This document shows positions 51,208 through 60,499 of a stretch of DNA of 64,000 nucleotides, piece after piece. A program made the position numbers and the translations under genes. This DNA comes from Bradyrhizobium macuxiense (GTDB taxonomy: Bacteria; Pseudomonadota; Alphaproteobacteria; Rhizobiales; Xanthobacteraceae), in NCBI RefSeq assembly GCF_001542415.1, contig NZ_LNCU01000019.1, positions 62,001-126,000 on the forward strand, read 5' to 3'. How positions within the stretch are numbered: position 1 is the stretch's first letter; each line of letters opens with the position of its first letter. The notes beneath the pieces are model-generated. The model was given only the letters and a program-made list of their open reading frames with translations. It did not search any database and was not told where the DNA came from.

Positions 51208-51806
51208 GGGAACTGCTCGGACCACTCACGTCCGACGGCTGCGTGCCGCCACAGCAGCAGACGCGCGTGGCCGCATTCCTGATTTCCGCCCATGGAGCCC
51301 TGGCACGGCAGTATGCGCTCGCGCTGCCGATCAGGCTGGAAGCCGCCTGGCAAACCGAATTGAACGCGCAGCTTTACCGGGAGGCGGAATTCGTATCGCT
51401 ACTGCAACGCGCGACATCATGGGTGCCGGACGCCGGGCTGGGCTACCTCACCGCGCTTTGGGAAATGGCCTGGCTCCCCGCGGCTGTCGACGGGATCACG
51501 GATCGGTCGATGGCGCTGGCAGCCGATCTTACCACTCTCGCTCATGCCGTGCACGCCGGCGTACGGCCCGCGGCCCTGCTTCCACTTGAGGCCAACGCTC
51601 ACGATGCGTTCGTGGCAGCCCTCCGCCGCATCGAATTCGAGAGCGGCCGGCTTCTGCAGGCGCAGATCGTCTTTCTGAAGGGACCGCAACTGGCGCCGTT
51701 CCGTCCAGCGATAAGCCCAGCTCTCGAGAGGCGCCACGCCGATGTTCGCAGACTGTGGGATGAAACGCTTGAAGGCATCGGGATCGCCAGCCCGCGCGCA
51801 GGATGA
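51204..51806 (+). CDS. hypothetical protein coupled to an alpha/beta hydrolase
   Basis: A 200-residue, mostly helical, Ala/Leu-rich protein with no recognised family. The middle contains LGYLTALWEMAWLPAAVDGI and a run of hydrophobic helices too polar to be clear membrane spans. ATG 51204 overlaps the stop of the hydrolase gene (ATGA), so translation is coupled and the products may act together. Because the neighbouring units handle CoA transfer and PhaC-like chemistry, a role in storage-polymer handling is conceivable, but there is no direct evidence. Confidence 0.75.
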   Translation: MRELLGPLTSDGCVPPQQQTRVAAFLISAHGALARQYALALPIRLEAAWQTELNAQLYREAEFVSLLQRATSWVPDAGLGYLTALWEMAWLPAAVDGITDRSMALAADLTTLAHAVHAGVRPAALLPLEANAHDAFVAALRRIEFESGRLLQAQIVFLKGPQLAPFRPAISPALERRHADVRRLWDETLEGIGIASPRAG

Positions 51807-51815
51807 CCGCACGCT

Positions 51816-51829
51816 TTGACGCAGATCAA
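51816..51829. promoter_or_regulatory. FixK/FNR-like box 8, TTGAC-GCAG-ATCAA
   Basis: One mismatch to consensus, ten bases after the previous stop and centred 69.5 nt before ATG 51892. It should drive the CoA transferase-MaoC unit. Confidence 0.75.
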
Positions 51830-51891
51830 GAGTCGGCGGCACGTCGGAGCCAACGATTGACCGGCTGCCCCCGTAAATCGGAGTGTCCATC

Positions 51892-52539
51892 ATGAAGCCA
51901 ATCTCAGTCGAGGAAGCCGTGGCGATGATCCCGTCCGGGGCCAGCATCATGGTCGGCGGCTTCATGGGCGTCGGCACCCCGGAACGTCTGCTCGACGAAG
52001 TTGTACGCCAGCAGAAAGCCGGCCTGACATTGATCAGCAATGACGCAGCCACGCCGGGGAAGGGAGTCGGCAAGCTGTTCGATGCCGCGCTTGTTTCGCG
52101 CCTGACCGCCACGCATATCGGCCTCAATCCGAAAGCTCAGCAGCAGATGCTGGCCAACCAGATCGCCGTCGATCTCATTCCGCAGGGCACTTTCGTCGAG
52201 CGCATACGCGCCGGTGGTTGCGGCCTGGGAGGCGTGCTCACGCCGACCGGCGTCGGCACGTTGGTCGCAGACGGCAAGCGTCTGATCGAAGTACATGGAG
52301 AATCATTCCTGCTCGAAACCGCATTGCGGGCGCAATTCGCGCTGGTCCATGCCTTCCTCGCCGACTACCTCGGCAATCTCACCTACGCGCTGACCGCCCG
52401 CAATTTCAACCCGGTCATGGCCATGGCGGCCGATACGGTCATTGTGACGGCCGAGCATATCGTGCCCGTTGGAGTCATCGCACCCGACCACGTCGTGACG
52501 CCGGCGCCCCTTGTCGACTACCTCATTGCGAACGGGTGA
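51892..52539 (+). CDS. 3-oxoacid CoA-transferase subunit A
   Basis: A 215-residue alpha subunit of a two-subunit (family I) CoA transferase such as AtoD/ScoA: ISVEEAVAMIPSGASIMVGG, FMGVGTPERLLDEVV, NDAATPGKGVGKL, LNPKAQQQM, then VELIPQG-like DLIPQGTFVERIRAGGCGLG. The enzyme moves CoA between acyl-CoA and acetoacetate or another short acid. It is followed three nt later by the beta subunit. An in-frame GTG at 51883 is the alternative start. With the MaoC gene it forms an operon behind FixK-like box 8. Confidence 0.9.
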   Translation: MKPISVEEAVAMIPSGASIMVGGFMGVGTPERLLDEVVRQQKAGLTLISNDAATPGKGVGKLFDAALVSRLTATHIGLNPKAQQQMLANQIAVDLIPQGTFVERIRAGGCGLGGVLTPTGVGTLVADGKRLIEVHGESFLLETALRAQFALVHAFLADYLGNLTYALTARNFNPVMAMAADTVIVTAEHIVPVGVIAPDHVVTPAPLVDYLIANG

Positions 52540-52542
52540 ACC

Positions 52543-53193
52543 ATGGATCCGCAGATCATCATAGCCCGGCGCGTCGCTCGAGAGCTTCGCAGCGGCAACC
52601 TTGTCAATCTCGGTATCGGCATTCCGACGCTGGTCGCCAATTATGTTCCGGCCGATCTCAAAGTGTTCTTTCAGTCGGAAAATGGGTTGATCGGCACCGG
52701 ACCGATCCCCGAGCAGGGGATGGCGCATCCCCTGCTGACCGACGCCGGTGGGCGTCCGATCAGTGCGCTGCCGGGCGCGGCCACCTTCGACAGCGCAATG
52801 TCATTCGGGCTGATCCGCGGCGGCCATGTCGATGTGACGGTCCTCGGTGGCCTGCAGGTCGATGCTGACGGACATCTCGCCAACTGGATGATCCCCGGCA
52901 AGATGGTGCCGGGCATGGGCGGAGCGATGGATCTCGTCAGCGGCGCAAGGCGGGTCATCGTTGCCATGCAGCACGCCGCCAAGGGAAAATCGAAGATCGT
53001 CGCCAAATGCTCGCTGCCGCTGACGTCGGCGCGCCCCGTCGATCTCGTCGTGACCGATTTGGCGGTGATTGGCTTCGCCCGCGGCAAGGCGACCTTGATG
53101 GAGACAGCTCCGGGCGTCGGCGTTGCAGAAGTGATGGCGGTCACCGAGGCCGATCTGACAATTCCCGGCACGGTACCCGAAATGAAGCTTTGA
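52543..53193 (+). CDS. 3-oxoacid CoA-transferase subunit B
   Basis: A 216-residue beta subunit (AtoA/ScoB type). It holds NLGIGIPTLVANYVP, the catalytic Glu in FFQSENGLIGTGP, GGHVDVTVLGGLQVDADGHL, ANWMIPGKMVPGMGGAMDLV, and the ending AVTEADLTIPGT. The Glu forms the acyl-CoA intermediate. Substrate choice among acetoacetate, butyrate and acetate is not visible. Stop-to-start spacing to subunit A is three bases, consistent with a heteromer made in equal amounts. Confidence 0.92.
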   Translation: MDPQIIIARRVARELRSGNLVNLGIGIPTLVANYVPADLKVFFQSENGLIGTGPIPEQGMAHPLLTDAGGRPISALPGAATFDSAMSFGLIRGGHVDVTVLGGLQVDADGHLANWMIPGKMVPGMGGAMDLVSGARRVIVAMQHAAKGKSKIVAKCSLPLTSARPVDLVVTDLAVIGFARGKATLMETAPGVGVAEVMAVTEADLTIPGTVPEMKL

Positions 53194-53206
53194 TCAGGAC
53201 AGAGCC

Positions 53207-53665
53207 ATGCGGATATTCAGCAACTTCGATGACATCAAATCCGCGGTTGGAACCGAGATCGGCGCCAGCGACTGGATTGAAGTGACGCAAGATCGCATCA
53301 ATCGGTTTGCCGACGCGACATGCGATGAGCAGTGGATCCACGTCGACCAGGAGCGCGCCAAGGCAGAGCTTCCCGGGGGCAGAACCATCGCGCATGGCCT
53401 GCTCTCCCTTAGCCTCGCACCGATGTTCATCCGATCCGTGGTCGGGCTCAAGGGTCTGCGAAACACCCTCAACTACGGGGCCGACCGGATTCGCTATCTG
53501 GCGCCGGTACCGGCCGGATCAAAGCTGCGGGGCCGCGTCACGGTCGCGGAAGCGGAGGACGTGCCGCCGGACGGCCTGCGCGTGAGCTACCATCTCGTCA
53601 TCGAGATCGAAGGCGGCACGCGTCCCGCCTGCGTGGCGGAGCTGATTGCACTGCACTACCGCTGA
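53207..53665 (+). CDS. MaoC-family (R)-specific enoyl-CoA hydratase-like protein
   Basis: A 152-residue hot-dog-fold hydratase. The catalytic Asp/His region is FADATCDEQWIHVD, with the hydratase-2 signature continuing as GGRTIAHGLLSLSLAP. The length fits single-domain MaoC/PhaJ-type enzymes (about 135-165). These hydrate trans-2-enoyl-CoA to (R)-3-hydroxyacyl-CoA, the monomer for polyhydroxyalkanoate. It follows CoA-transferase subunit B by 13 nt, so the operon could link 3-oxoacids, enoyl-CoA and hydroxyacyl-CoA pools. It is convergent with fabI. Confidence 0.88.
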   Translation: MRIFSNFDDIKSAVGTEIGASDWIEVTQDRINRFADATCDEQWIHVDQERAKAELPGGRTIAHGLLSLSLAPMFIRSVVGLKGLRNTLNYGADRIRYLAPVPAGSKLRGRVTVAEAEDVPPDGLRVSYHLVIEIEGGTRPACVAELIALHYR

Positions 53666-53687
53666 TGCCGGCCTGCCATTACGATCG

Positions 53688-54476
53688 TCAGTCGATGATG
53701 TGATAGCCGCCGTCGATATACATGACGCTCCCCGTGATCAGTTTGGCGCCATCCAGCGCCAGGAACGCCGTCGCGTTTCCAACGTCATCGATGCTGACAA
53801 GGCTGCGCGCCGGCGCCTTGGACTGGGCCTTGTCCATGAGCTCATCGAATTCGGGGATGCCCGACGCCGCGCGCGTCGCGAGCGGTCCCGGCGAGATCGC
53901 GTGAACGCGGATGCCTTTCGGGCCCAGCTCCGCGGCGATGTAGCGGACGGCGGCCTCAAGGGCAGCCTTCGCCACCCCCATCACATTGTAGTTCTCCACG
54001 ACCATCTGACTGCCGTAGTAGGTCATGGTGAACATCGTTCCACCGTTCTTCATCAGCGGCTCGGCCAGATGCGCCATGCGCATGAATGACCAGCACGAGA
54101 CCTCCATCGTCTTCAGGAAACCCTCTCGGCCGACGTCAACGACACGTCCGTGCAATGCCTCCTTCGGCGCGAACGCGATCGAGTGGAGGAGGAAGTCAAG
54201 CTGACCCCACTCCTTCGAGATGCGCTCGAAAACCTGCTCCATCTGCCCTTCAACCATGACGTCCAGCGGCAAGAAGATCGGAGCCTCCAGCGCCTGTGCG
54301 AGCGGTTCGACATGTTTCCTGGCGCGGTCGTTCAGATAGGTCACGGCCAGATCGGCACCGAGCGCGCGAAACGCCCTCGCGCAGCCCCAGGCAATCGACT
54401 GATCGTTGGCAATGCCGACGATCAGACCCTTCTTGCCCTTCAGCGCGACCTTGGTTTCCGGAAATTGCGGGATCAT
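53688..54476 (-). CDS. fabI: enoyl-[acyl-carrier-protein] reductase FabI
   Basis: A 262-residue FabI. It has the divergent SDR nucleotide motif [26 protein letters not shown], and active-site residues in the FabI pattern [20 protein letters not shown] (Tyr-x6-Lys). It reduces enoyl-ACP with NADH in the last step of fatty-acid elongation. Being the fourth gene of a DUF3141-Pta-AckA operon, it is probably an accessory copy induced with acetyl-phosphate metabolism rather than the housekeeping gene. ATG 54476 overlaps the ackA stop (ATGA). Confidence 0.92.
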   Translation of the reverse strand: MIPQFPETKVALKGKKGLIVGIANDQSIAWGCARAFRALGADLAVTYLNDRARKHVEPLAQALEAPIFLPLDVMVEGQMEQVFERISKEWGQLDFLLHSIAFAPKEALHGRVVDVGREGFLKTMEVSCWSFMRMAHLAEPLMKNGGTMFTMTYYGSQMVVENYNVMGVAKAALEAAVRYIAAELGPKGIRVHAISPGPLATRAASGIPEFDELMDKAQSKAPARSLVSIDDVGNATAFLALDGAKLITGSVMYIDGGYHIID

Positions 54477-55687
54477 GATGCTCTCTCACGGTTTGGGCTG
54501 GACGGTTGACCATTCATCAGCAGCGCCAGCGTGTGCTGCGCAATCATCAATTCCTCGTCGGTCGGGACGACATAAACGGGAATGCGGCTGCCAGGGCGTG
54601 ATATCGATCCGGCGTGGCGAGCGTTCTCGGCTGCATCCAGCTCGACGCCCAGCCACGACAGCTTCTCCCCGATCCGCGCGCGGATGTGCGCCGAATTCTC
54701 GCCAATGCCGGCTGTGAAAACGAACGCGTCAATGCCCTGAAGCGCCGCCGCGAGCATGCCGGCGTGCAGGCCGATCCGATGGACGAAATATTCGATCGCC
54801 AGGATCGCATGCGGATCGTCACTCTCCAGCAACTCCCGCATGTCATTGCTGATGCCGGATAGCCCCTTTAGTCCACAATCGCGATAGAGAAAGGTCTGCA
54901 CGTCAGCCGCCGACATGCCCTTTCGAGCAATGAGATAGAGCACGACGCCTGGATCGATCTGTCCTGGCCGCGTGCCCATCGGAAGGCCGTCGAGCGCCGT
55001 AAACCCCATCGTGCTTTCGACGCTGCGCCCCTCCCTTATCGCGCACATCGACGCCCCATTACCGAGATGCGCGACGATGACGCGGCCATTCGCAACCTCG
55101 GGGGCCACTTGCCTCAAGGTTTTGGCAACGTACTCATAAGAGAGCCCGTGAAACCCGTAGCGCCGAACGCCCTCGGCATATAGCTGGAACGGGACCGCGT
55201 AGTGGTCCGCCAAGGCGCCGTGCGTACGATGGAACGCAGTGTCGAAGCAGGCGACTTGCGGAATATCCGCGCGGTTTTCCAGCAGCGAACGGATGGGAGC
55301 CAGATTGTAGGGCTGATGAAGCGGCGCCAACGGCACAAATTTCTCAAGGCGCGCCACGATGCCGTGGTCGATCCGCACCGGGCGCTCGTACTCGGGACCA
55401 CCATGAACGACGCGATGTCCGACCGCGATCGGATTGATGCGGAGCTCGTCTTTCAGCCAGATGCCTGCAACTTCGAGAGCTGCCGTCACGTCCGGAACGC
55501 GCTCGATCGGATAGGCACGATCCGCCAGCGGATCTCCGTTGGCCGCGCTGGCTCGCAGCCGCGGCCGGCTGCCGATCCCATCCATCTGACCCTTGATCTG
55601 GCGCTGCAGCCTGGCGTCCCCGTCGACCGCGAAGATTTGAAATTTAACGCTCGATGAACCGGCATTGACGACGAGGATCGTATCCAT
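54473..55687 (-). CDS. ackA: acetate kinase
   Basis: A 404-residue acetate kinase: N-terminal phosphate motif [65 protein letters not shown], and [14 protein letters not shown] near the C-terminus, all in family order and normal length. It interconverts acetyl-phosphate + ADP and acetate + ATP, giving ATP without respiration. ATG 55687 lies five bases after the pta stop. With Pta it makes the complete acetyl-CoA to acetate route, under the FixK-like box at 58972. Confidence 0.95.
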   Translation of the reverse strand: MDTILVVNAGSSSVKFQIFAVDGDARLQRQIKGQMDGIGSRPRLRASAANGDPLADRAYPIERVPDVTAALEVAGIWLKDELRINPIAVGHRVVHGGPEYERPVRIDHGIVARLEKFVPLAPLHQPYNLAPIRSLLENRADIPQVACFDTAFHRTHGALADHYAVPFQLYAEGVRRYGFHGLSYEYVAKTLRQVAPEVANGRVIVAHLGNGASMCAIREGRSVESTMGFTALDGLPMGTRPGQIDPGVVLYLIARKGMSAADVQTFLYRDCGLKGLSGISNDMRELLESDDPHAILAIEYFVHRIGLHAGMLAAALQGIDAFVFTAGIGENSAHIRARIGEKLSWLGVELDAAENARHAGSISRPGSRIPVYVVPTDEELMIAQHTLALLMNGQPSSPNRERAS

Positions 55688-55692
55688 GGCGA

Positions 55693-56658
55693 TCACGCGA
55701 CGGTTGGAGCGCGCCGACGGCGCGCGTCGGCATAGAGCGCGGCGACTGCGCACGAAGCCATCCTGGCCCTCGCTGAATCGGCGCGCGACGTCAGCACGAT
55801 CGGAACCCGGGCCCCGAGCACGATGCCCGCGCCATCGGCCTTGGCGAAGTAGGCCAGGTTCTTGGCCAACATATTGCCGGCCTCGAGGTCGGGAACAACC
55901 AGGATCTGCGCCCTTCCCGCGACCTCGGACTTGATGCCCTTGATTCGCGCAGCTTCCACGTCGATGGCGTTGTCGAACGCGAGCGGACCGTCGAGCATGC
56001 CGCCGGTGATCTGACCGCGATCGGCCATTTTGCATAGCGCGGCCGCCTCGATTGTCGACGGAATCTTGGATGTCACGGTCTCAACCGCCGACAGGATGGC
56101 GACGCGCGGCAGCGTCCCAAAGCCGGCCTGAGTGTAGAGATCGATGGCGTTCTGAATGATGTCGCGCTTGCCATCCAGGTCGGGAAAAATGTTGATGGCT
56201 GCATCTGTGATGAACAACGTATCGGCATAGGCCGGCACGTCCATCACGAACACGTGGCTGATACGCCGATCGGTTCGAAGCCCGACCGATTTCGCTGTGA
56301 CGCTCCGCATCAGCTCGTCGGTATGCAGGCTGCCCTTCATCAGCATCTCGCCCCGCGCGGCATGGATCAACTCGACGCCCCTGGCGGCCGCCGCCTCGCT
56401 GTGCGGCTCATCGATGATCTCGAAGCCGGCAATGTCGAGGCCGTGCTTGCTCGCGGTCGCCTTGATCTTTGCTTCAGGTCCGACCAAAAGCGGCTTGATG
56501 ATGCCGGCCTGCGCGCTGTCCACGGCGCCGCGCAACGACGTCTCGTCGCAGGGGTGAACCACGATGGTCGGCACCGGCGGAATAGCCTTGGCCGCGGCGA
56601 TCAGACGATCGTACTTGGTGTGAGCCGTACCGCTCGACTCGGATGACATGACATTCAT
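55693..56658 (-). CDS. pta: phosphate acetyltransferase
   Basis: A 321-residue single-domain phosphotransacetylase: [73 protein letters not shown]-like [20 protein letters not shown], and [19 protein letters not shown]. It makes acetyl-phosphate from acetyl-CoA (or the reverse); related proteins act on butyryl-CoA, so that substrate is also possible. ATG 56658 is used; GTGs lie at 56667 and 56670. It lies between the DUF3141 gene and ackA in one leftward operon. Confidence 0.92.
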   Translation of the reverse strand: MNVMSSESSGTAHTKYDRLIAAAKAIPPVPTIVVHPCDETSLRGAVDSAQAGIIKPLLVGPEAKIKATASKHGLDIAGFEIIDEPHSEAAAARGVELIHAARGEMLMKGSLHTDELMRSVTAKSVGLRTDRRISHVFVMDVPAYADTLFITDAAINIFPDLDGKRDIIQNAIDLYTQAGFGTLPRVAILSAVETVTSKIPSTIEAAALCKMADRGQITGGMLDGPLAFDNAIDVEAARIKGIKSEVAGRAQILVVPDLEAGNMLAKNLAYFAKADGAGIVLGARVPIVLTSRADSARARMASCAVAALYADARRRRAPTVA

Positions 56659-56691
56659 GGTTGCCACCACTCCGGATACTGTCAGATCGTG

Positions 56692-58914
56692 TTACGACGC
56701 CTTTGCCTTGGGATCGAAAGGGGCGACGTTCGATGCTTTCTCCGAGGCTTCTCTCCCGTCCAGGCCGAACAGCTCCGCGATCCGGCTCAATCGGCTGGCC
56801 ACCTCACCTGAAATCTCGGCACTGGCCGACAGAACATCGCGTATCGCGGCGAAGGCGGCCTGTCGCTCGTTCATATTGTCGGGGAGCAGCGTCGGGATCG
56901 CGGCCAACGCTGCTTCTCGATCAAGGAGAAGCATGAAGAATTGCTCGCGAGCGAGCGTCTTGAATTCAGCAAGCGTCACGGGCTTGCCGACCACGTTACG
57001 GCGGATCTGGCGCAATGCTTCCAGGCTGCGCTCGTCGACCATGCCACGCGCCGAACCCGCATAGAGAAGGGCGCGGATCGCCGCCTCGCGAAGGCCCCCC
57101 TCGCCGACCCGCGACTTGAGCTCCGCGATCCTCGTCTGCAGCCGCGCTCGATACTCGGTTGACATCTCCTGTCTTCGCGACGGCGCCGAACGCGGATCGA
57201 CCCCGACCGCGGCCTGCAACGCAGGCGAGCCATAGACGGCAAGGAAGACCGCCTCGCTTAGCGCTTCCTGAGAACCGCGCCAGCTGTCGAGCGCGTGAAC
57301 GATCTGCTTCGAGATGCTTTCCTGGAACGCAAGGAACGGATTGTCCGAACTCACGGGCTTGCGCTGGTCCTGGATGTGCTCGGCGGCCGCCTTGACGGCG
57401 GTCATGAACGGATTCTGGCTGCTTAATGCCTCGTATTGCACGCGCAGCGGATGGGTGTTCCGCATCCAGTCGGCCAGCTCAGGCGTCACCATGCGCTTGA
57501 TCAGGGGCTGGACGAATTTGCGGTAGGCGGCAAGGTTGAGCTCGGAGACCCGCTTTGCAGCTTCGAATCGCCGCTCGTCGTCCGGCGAGTTGCCTCCCAT
57601 GGCCCGGATGTCATCGAGGGTCCGGGCTTCGCAGCGCATCACCCATTGTCCCGGAGCGAGATCGGCATTTGCCGTCTCGGCGTCCTTGGCCTCAAAGGTT
57701 GCCTCATAGAGGCCGGGTGGCAGCACGTCGATCAGGTCGATGTTGCTGGAAAACTCCGCGTGTTCTTTCTTGGCCACGCCGCCCGACACGAAAATGCCGA
57801 GATGGCCGACGGTTTCATGAACCGTGTAGACGATCGTCTGTCCGTAGGCCCTGATCTCGTCGACATCGGCATAGAGGTCGAGGATCCAGTCCAGCGCCTG
57901 CTGCGGCGGAGTGATGTTGTCGCCCTTGGAACAGAAAACGACGATCGGCGATCTGATGTTGCGCAGGTCAACGGATTCACCATCCGACATCTTGATGCGG
58001 CCGGCGGCGAGATTATTGCCGATGAACAGCTCATCGACGATGAACTGGATCTCCTCCGCGTTCAGGTTGACGTGGCCACCCCACCAACGCTCGAACTCGA
58101 GGTAGCGGCTGGCCTCCGTATCGACCTTGGAGAAGACGTTGTATTGCTTGGTCCACAGCGTATTGGACGGATTTTGGTTCTCGAAATTCTGGACCAGCCA
58201 GGCTCCATCAAACTTTCCGCCGCCGAGGTCGCCGGCGAGCGCCGTCAGCCAGCTCCCACCGAGCAGGCCGCCCGAATATCGCATCGGGTATTTGCCGTGT
58301 ACGCCCGCCCAATAGGCCAGAGGCGCTCCCGCAACAATCACCGGACCGAACAGCTCGGGCCGCAACGAGGCGAGGATCATCACGGCCCAACCGGCCTGGC
58401 AGTTTCCGATCACGCAGGGCTTGCCGTCTGCATCCGGATGGAGGCCGATGACCTTTTCGAGGAATAGCGCTTCTGCCCACGCAATGCGCTCGATGGTCTG
58501 GCCCGGCATCGGCTCCGGCAAGAATCCGATGAAGTAGCAGGGATGACCGGCCTTCATGGCGACGCCGATCTCGCTATCGGCCTTGAACCCGCCGATACCC
58601 GGACCGTGGCCGGCCCGCGGATCGACGACGACGAACGGTCGTCGCTTCAGGTCGATCTCGATGCCCTTGGGAGGGATAATCCGCACCAGCGCATAGTTGA
58701 CCGGATCATCGAGCTTGCGGCCGTCCATGATCAATTCGGCAGCATAACTCAGGACGTGCGGAGCGGTTTGCGCCACATGCTCTCGGTATTGGTCGCCACG
58801 CTGGCGCAGAACGTCGAGAAACAGCACACTTCGCTGGCCGACATCGGTCATGTATTCCACGGCGGACGCCACCAGTCCCGATACCGGATCGCCCGACGGC
58901 GTTGTCCTGTCCAT
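56692..58914 (-). CDS. DUF3141 protein, PhaC-like alpha/beta hydrolase
   Basis: A 740-residue DUF3141 protein. The first ~380 residues have an alpha/beta-hydrolase core (PFVVVDPRAGHGPGIGGFKA; elbow VIGNCQAGWAVMILAS; acid in FCSKGDNITPP; His in VHETVGHLGIF). The elbow nucleophile is Cys (GNCQAG), as in polyhydroxyalkanoate synthases (GYCLGG type). A long helical C-terminal region has no known function. ATG 58914 has GGAG seven bases upstream. It leads the operon with pta, ackA and fabI, so it may use or release CoA-linked hydroxyacids; the reaction is unproven. Confidence 0.88.
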   Translation of the reverse strand: MDRTTPSGDPVSGLVASAVEYMTDVGQRSVLFLDVLRQRGDQYREHVAQTAPHVLSYAAELIMDGRKLDDPVNYALVRIIPPKGIEIDLKRRPFVVVDPRAGHGPGIGGFKADSEIGVAMKAGHPCYFIGFLPEPMPGQTIERIAWAEALFLEKVIGLHPDADGKPCVIGNCQAGWAVMILASLRPELFGPVIVAGAPLAYWAGVHGKYPMRYSGGLLGGSWLTALAGDLGGGKFDGAWLVQNFENQNPSNTLWTKQYNVFSKVDTEASRYLEFERWWGGHVNLNAEEIQFIVDELFIGNNLAAGRIKMSDGESVDLRNIRSPIVVFCSKGDNITPPQQALDWILDLYADVDEIRAYGQTIVYTVHETVGHLGIFVSGGVAKKEHAEFSSNIDLIDVLPPGLYEATFEAKDAETANADLAPGQWVMRCEARTLDDIRAMGGNSPDDERRFEAAKRVSELNLAAYRKFVQPLIKRMVTPELADWMRNTHPLRVQYEALSSQNPFMTAVKAAAEHIQDQRKPVSSDNPFLAFQESISKQIVHALDSWRGSQEALSEAVFLAVYGSPALQAAVGVDPRSAPSRRQEMSTEYRARLQTRIAELKSRVGEGGLREAAIRALLYAGSARGMVDERSLEALRQIRRNVVGKPVTLAEFKTLAREQFFMLLLDREAALAAIPTLLPDNMNERQAAFAAIRDVLSASAEISGEVASRLSRIAELFGLDGREASEKASNVAPFDPKAKAS

Positions 58915-58971
58915 TGCCATGCTCCGATTTTCGCGTCGGCATCCATTGAATGTGCGCTGCGAGAAGGGGCT

Positions 58972-58985
58972 TTGATCTAAGTCAA
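58972..58985. promoter_or_regulatory. FixK/FNR-like box 9, TTGAT-CTAA-GTCAA
   Basis: One mismatch to consensus in a divergent gap: centre 64.5 nt from the DUF3141 start (58914) and 73.5 nt from the acetyltransferase start (59052). Confidence 0.8.
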
Positions 58986-59051
58986 GCGTCGAAGACCAAT
59001 GGCGACGCGACATGACACCCGCACAACCGACCACCCCAAGAGAAGCTCCGC

Positions 59052-59585
59052 ATGTCAGATGCCGCCCACTACACGGTGACGGAACCTGTTCGCGACGGTG
59101 CTAGCGTCATAATCCGGGCACTTCGGCCAGAGGACGAGGCCGACATGCTGGCTGCGCTCGAACGAACCAGTGCGGAGTCGCGGCATCGGCGTTTCTTTGT
59201 GATGAAACGCGACTTCTCCGAGAAGGAGCGCACGTTCTTCATGAATGTCGACTTCAAGGAACATGTCGCACTTGTCGCCGTGGTGACGGAACATGGCCGT
59301 CCCGTCATCATCGGCGGCGGCCGCTATGTCGTCTTCGAGCCGGGACGGGCCGAAATGGCGTTCGTCGTCGTGGACGGATGGCAAGGACGCGGCGTCGGCT
59401 CGCTGTTGATGCGCCATCTGGCGAGGATCGCGCGGCAGGCCGGCCTCGAGGAACTCGTTGCGGACGTTCTGCCGGAGAATGCAGCGATGCTGAAGGTCTT
59501 CAGCAAAGCGGGCCTCACACCCGGCGCGCGGCATGATCCCCAGACGGTTCGTTTGGCTCTACAATTGGCGCGACCAAGCGCCTAG
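59052..59585 (+). CDS. GNAT-family N-acetyltransferase
   Basis: A 177-residue GNAT acetyltransferase: strand-rich N-terminus (VIIRALRPEDEADMLAALER), core MAFVVVDGWQGRGVGSLLMR with the acetyl-CoA pyrophosphate loop (QGRGVG), and LEELVADVLPENAAMLKVF. Such domains resemble the GNAT part of protein acetyltransferases (Pat-like), so lysine acetylation is a possible role given the divergent pta-ackA operon; that is inference. The stop region overlaps the convergent ClpP-like gene by four bases. Confidence 0.88.
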   Translation: MSDAAHYTVTEPVRDGASVIIRALRPEDEADMLAALERTSAESRHRRFFVMKRDFSEKERTFFMNVDFKEHVALVAVVTEHGRPVIIGGGRYVVFEPGRAEMAFVVVDGWQGRGVGSLLMRHLARIARQAGLEELVADVLPENAAMLKVFSKAGLTPGARHDPQTVRLALQLARPSA

Positions 59586-60256
59586 CTGCCCTTCGCGCTG
59601 CTTCTGTCTCGCGCCATGCCGTCATCCTTCGGCTCCTCTCTGCTGATAGCTGCATTACAACTAAGAGAACCGCCCTTCGTCGGCTGCGTGCTTCCATGTA
59701 CGGCGATCCGCGCAAAGGGATTCCGGGCGATGACCTTGAGCGCCGCAAGCTCTTCCTTGTTCAGATATGAGATTTTTCTGGGCGGAGTGGCCACCATCTT
59801 TCCGATGGTGGAAAGTGGAATGCCGAGCTTCGCTGACAGTCTCGCGAGTCTGATCGTGTCCCGAATGGTCCCATTATCCTCGCCCCCATGCGTGTTGCCC
59901 ACTGAGTGAACTCCAACCTTCGCATCCGGTGCGACGTACCGCTTCCTGCTGGCTAGAAAGATGAAAGCGCATGCCGAATCGCATTCGTTTGAAACGTATG
60001 TAGGGACCTGTCTTTGGTGTGTAAGCATGGCGATCCGGAGGCCCTCGTAGAGAGATCCGCCCCCGGAATCAAGATCGATACCAACGATTCGCCGCTCCGC
60101 GCCAAAATGCGCGCGAAACCGAACGTAGTCTCCGTCTGCAATATCCCCGCTGAGCCTTAAGACGTCTCCGGCGCAGCCGGCCACACGCGAAATATCCATT
60201 CCGAGGCAGTCCGCTGAAGAGAGAGCGGCCGCGAGGATCACCAGATGCTTAATCAC
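59582..60256 (-). CDS. exported ClpP/crotonase-fold-like protein (COG3904 type)
   Basis: A ~224-residue protein with a probable signal peptide (HLVILAAALSSADCLG) and a ClpP-like core. RIVGIDLDSGGGSLYEGLRI is followed by YVSNECDSACAFIFLAS, where the SACAF motif carries the candidate nucleophile, and by a His in VGVHSVGN. This matches predicted periplasmic proteins related to ClpP-class serine peptidases. GTG 60256 is proposed as start so that the hydrophobic segment is N-terminal; a longer frame reaches 60355. Box 10 lies 130 nt upstream. Confidence 0.75.
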   Translation of the reverse strand: MIKHLVILAAALSSADCLGMDISRVAGCAGDVLRLSGDIADGDYVRFRAHFGAERRIVGIDLDSGGGSLYEGLRIAMLTHQRQVPTYVSNECDSACAFIFLASRKRYVAPDAKVGVHSVGNTHGGEDNGTIRDTIRLARLSAKLGIPLSTIGKMVATPPRKISYLNKEELAALKVIARNPFARIAVHGSTQPTKGGSLSCNAAISREEPKDDGMARDRSSAKGS

Positions 60257-60379
60257 GTGTTGGCCCGAATACGTGCATGTTGGGCAGCAGCTCTGACCAA
60301 AACACGATCGCGCTGATTCTGTGATTGCAGTCTGGCTGCCGATACCCCTCGGCATTGTAGTCGAACCCGGTGGCGAGGC

Positions 60380-60393
60380 TTGACCTAGGTCAA
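60380..60393. promoter_or_regulatory. FixK/FNR-like box 10, TTGAC-CTAG-GTCAA
   Basis: A fully self-complementary 14-mer, TTGACCTAGGTCAA, differing from consensus at the last base of each half-site. Centre is 130 nt from the leftward start and 114 nt from ATG 60500, longer than elsewhere, so start calls or the box role may be off. Confidence 0.6.
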
Positions 60394-60499
60394 GGGCTGG
60401 GCCGAAGGCAAGGTAGACTGTTTGGCTGGTCCAGCGACCTCAAAATCTCATCGCTTGCGGGTCGCTCCCATCTCGGCTTTTCAACTGCGCGAGCTAAAA

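Noticed and set aside
57436..58467. Plus-strand open frame of about 340 codons
   Set aside because: Antisense to DUF3141, without motifs or ribosome-binding site.
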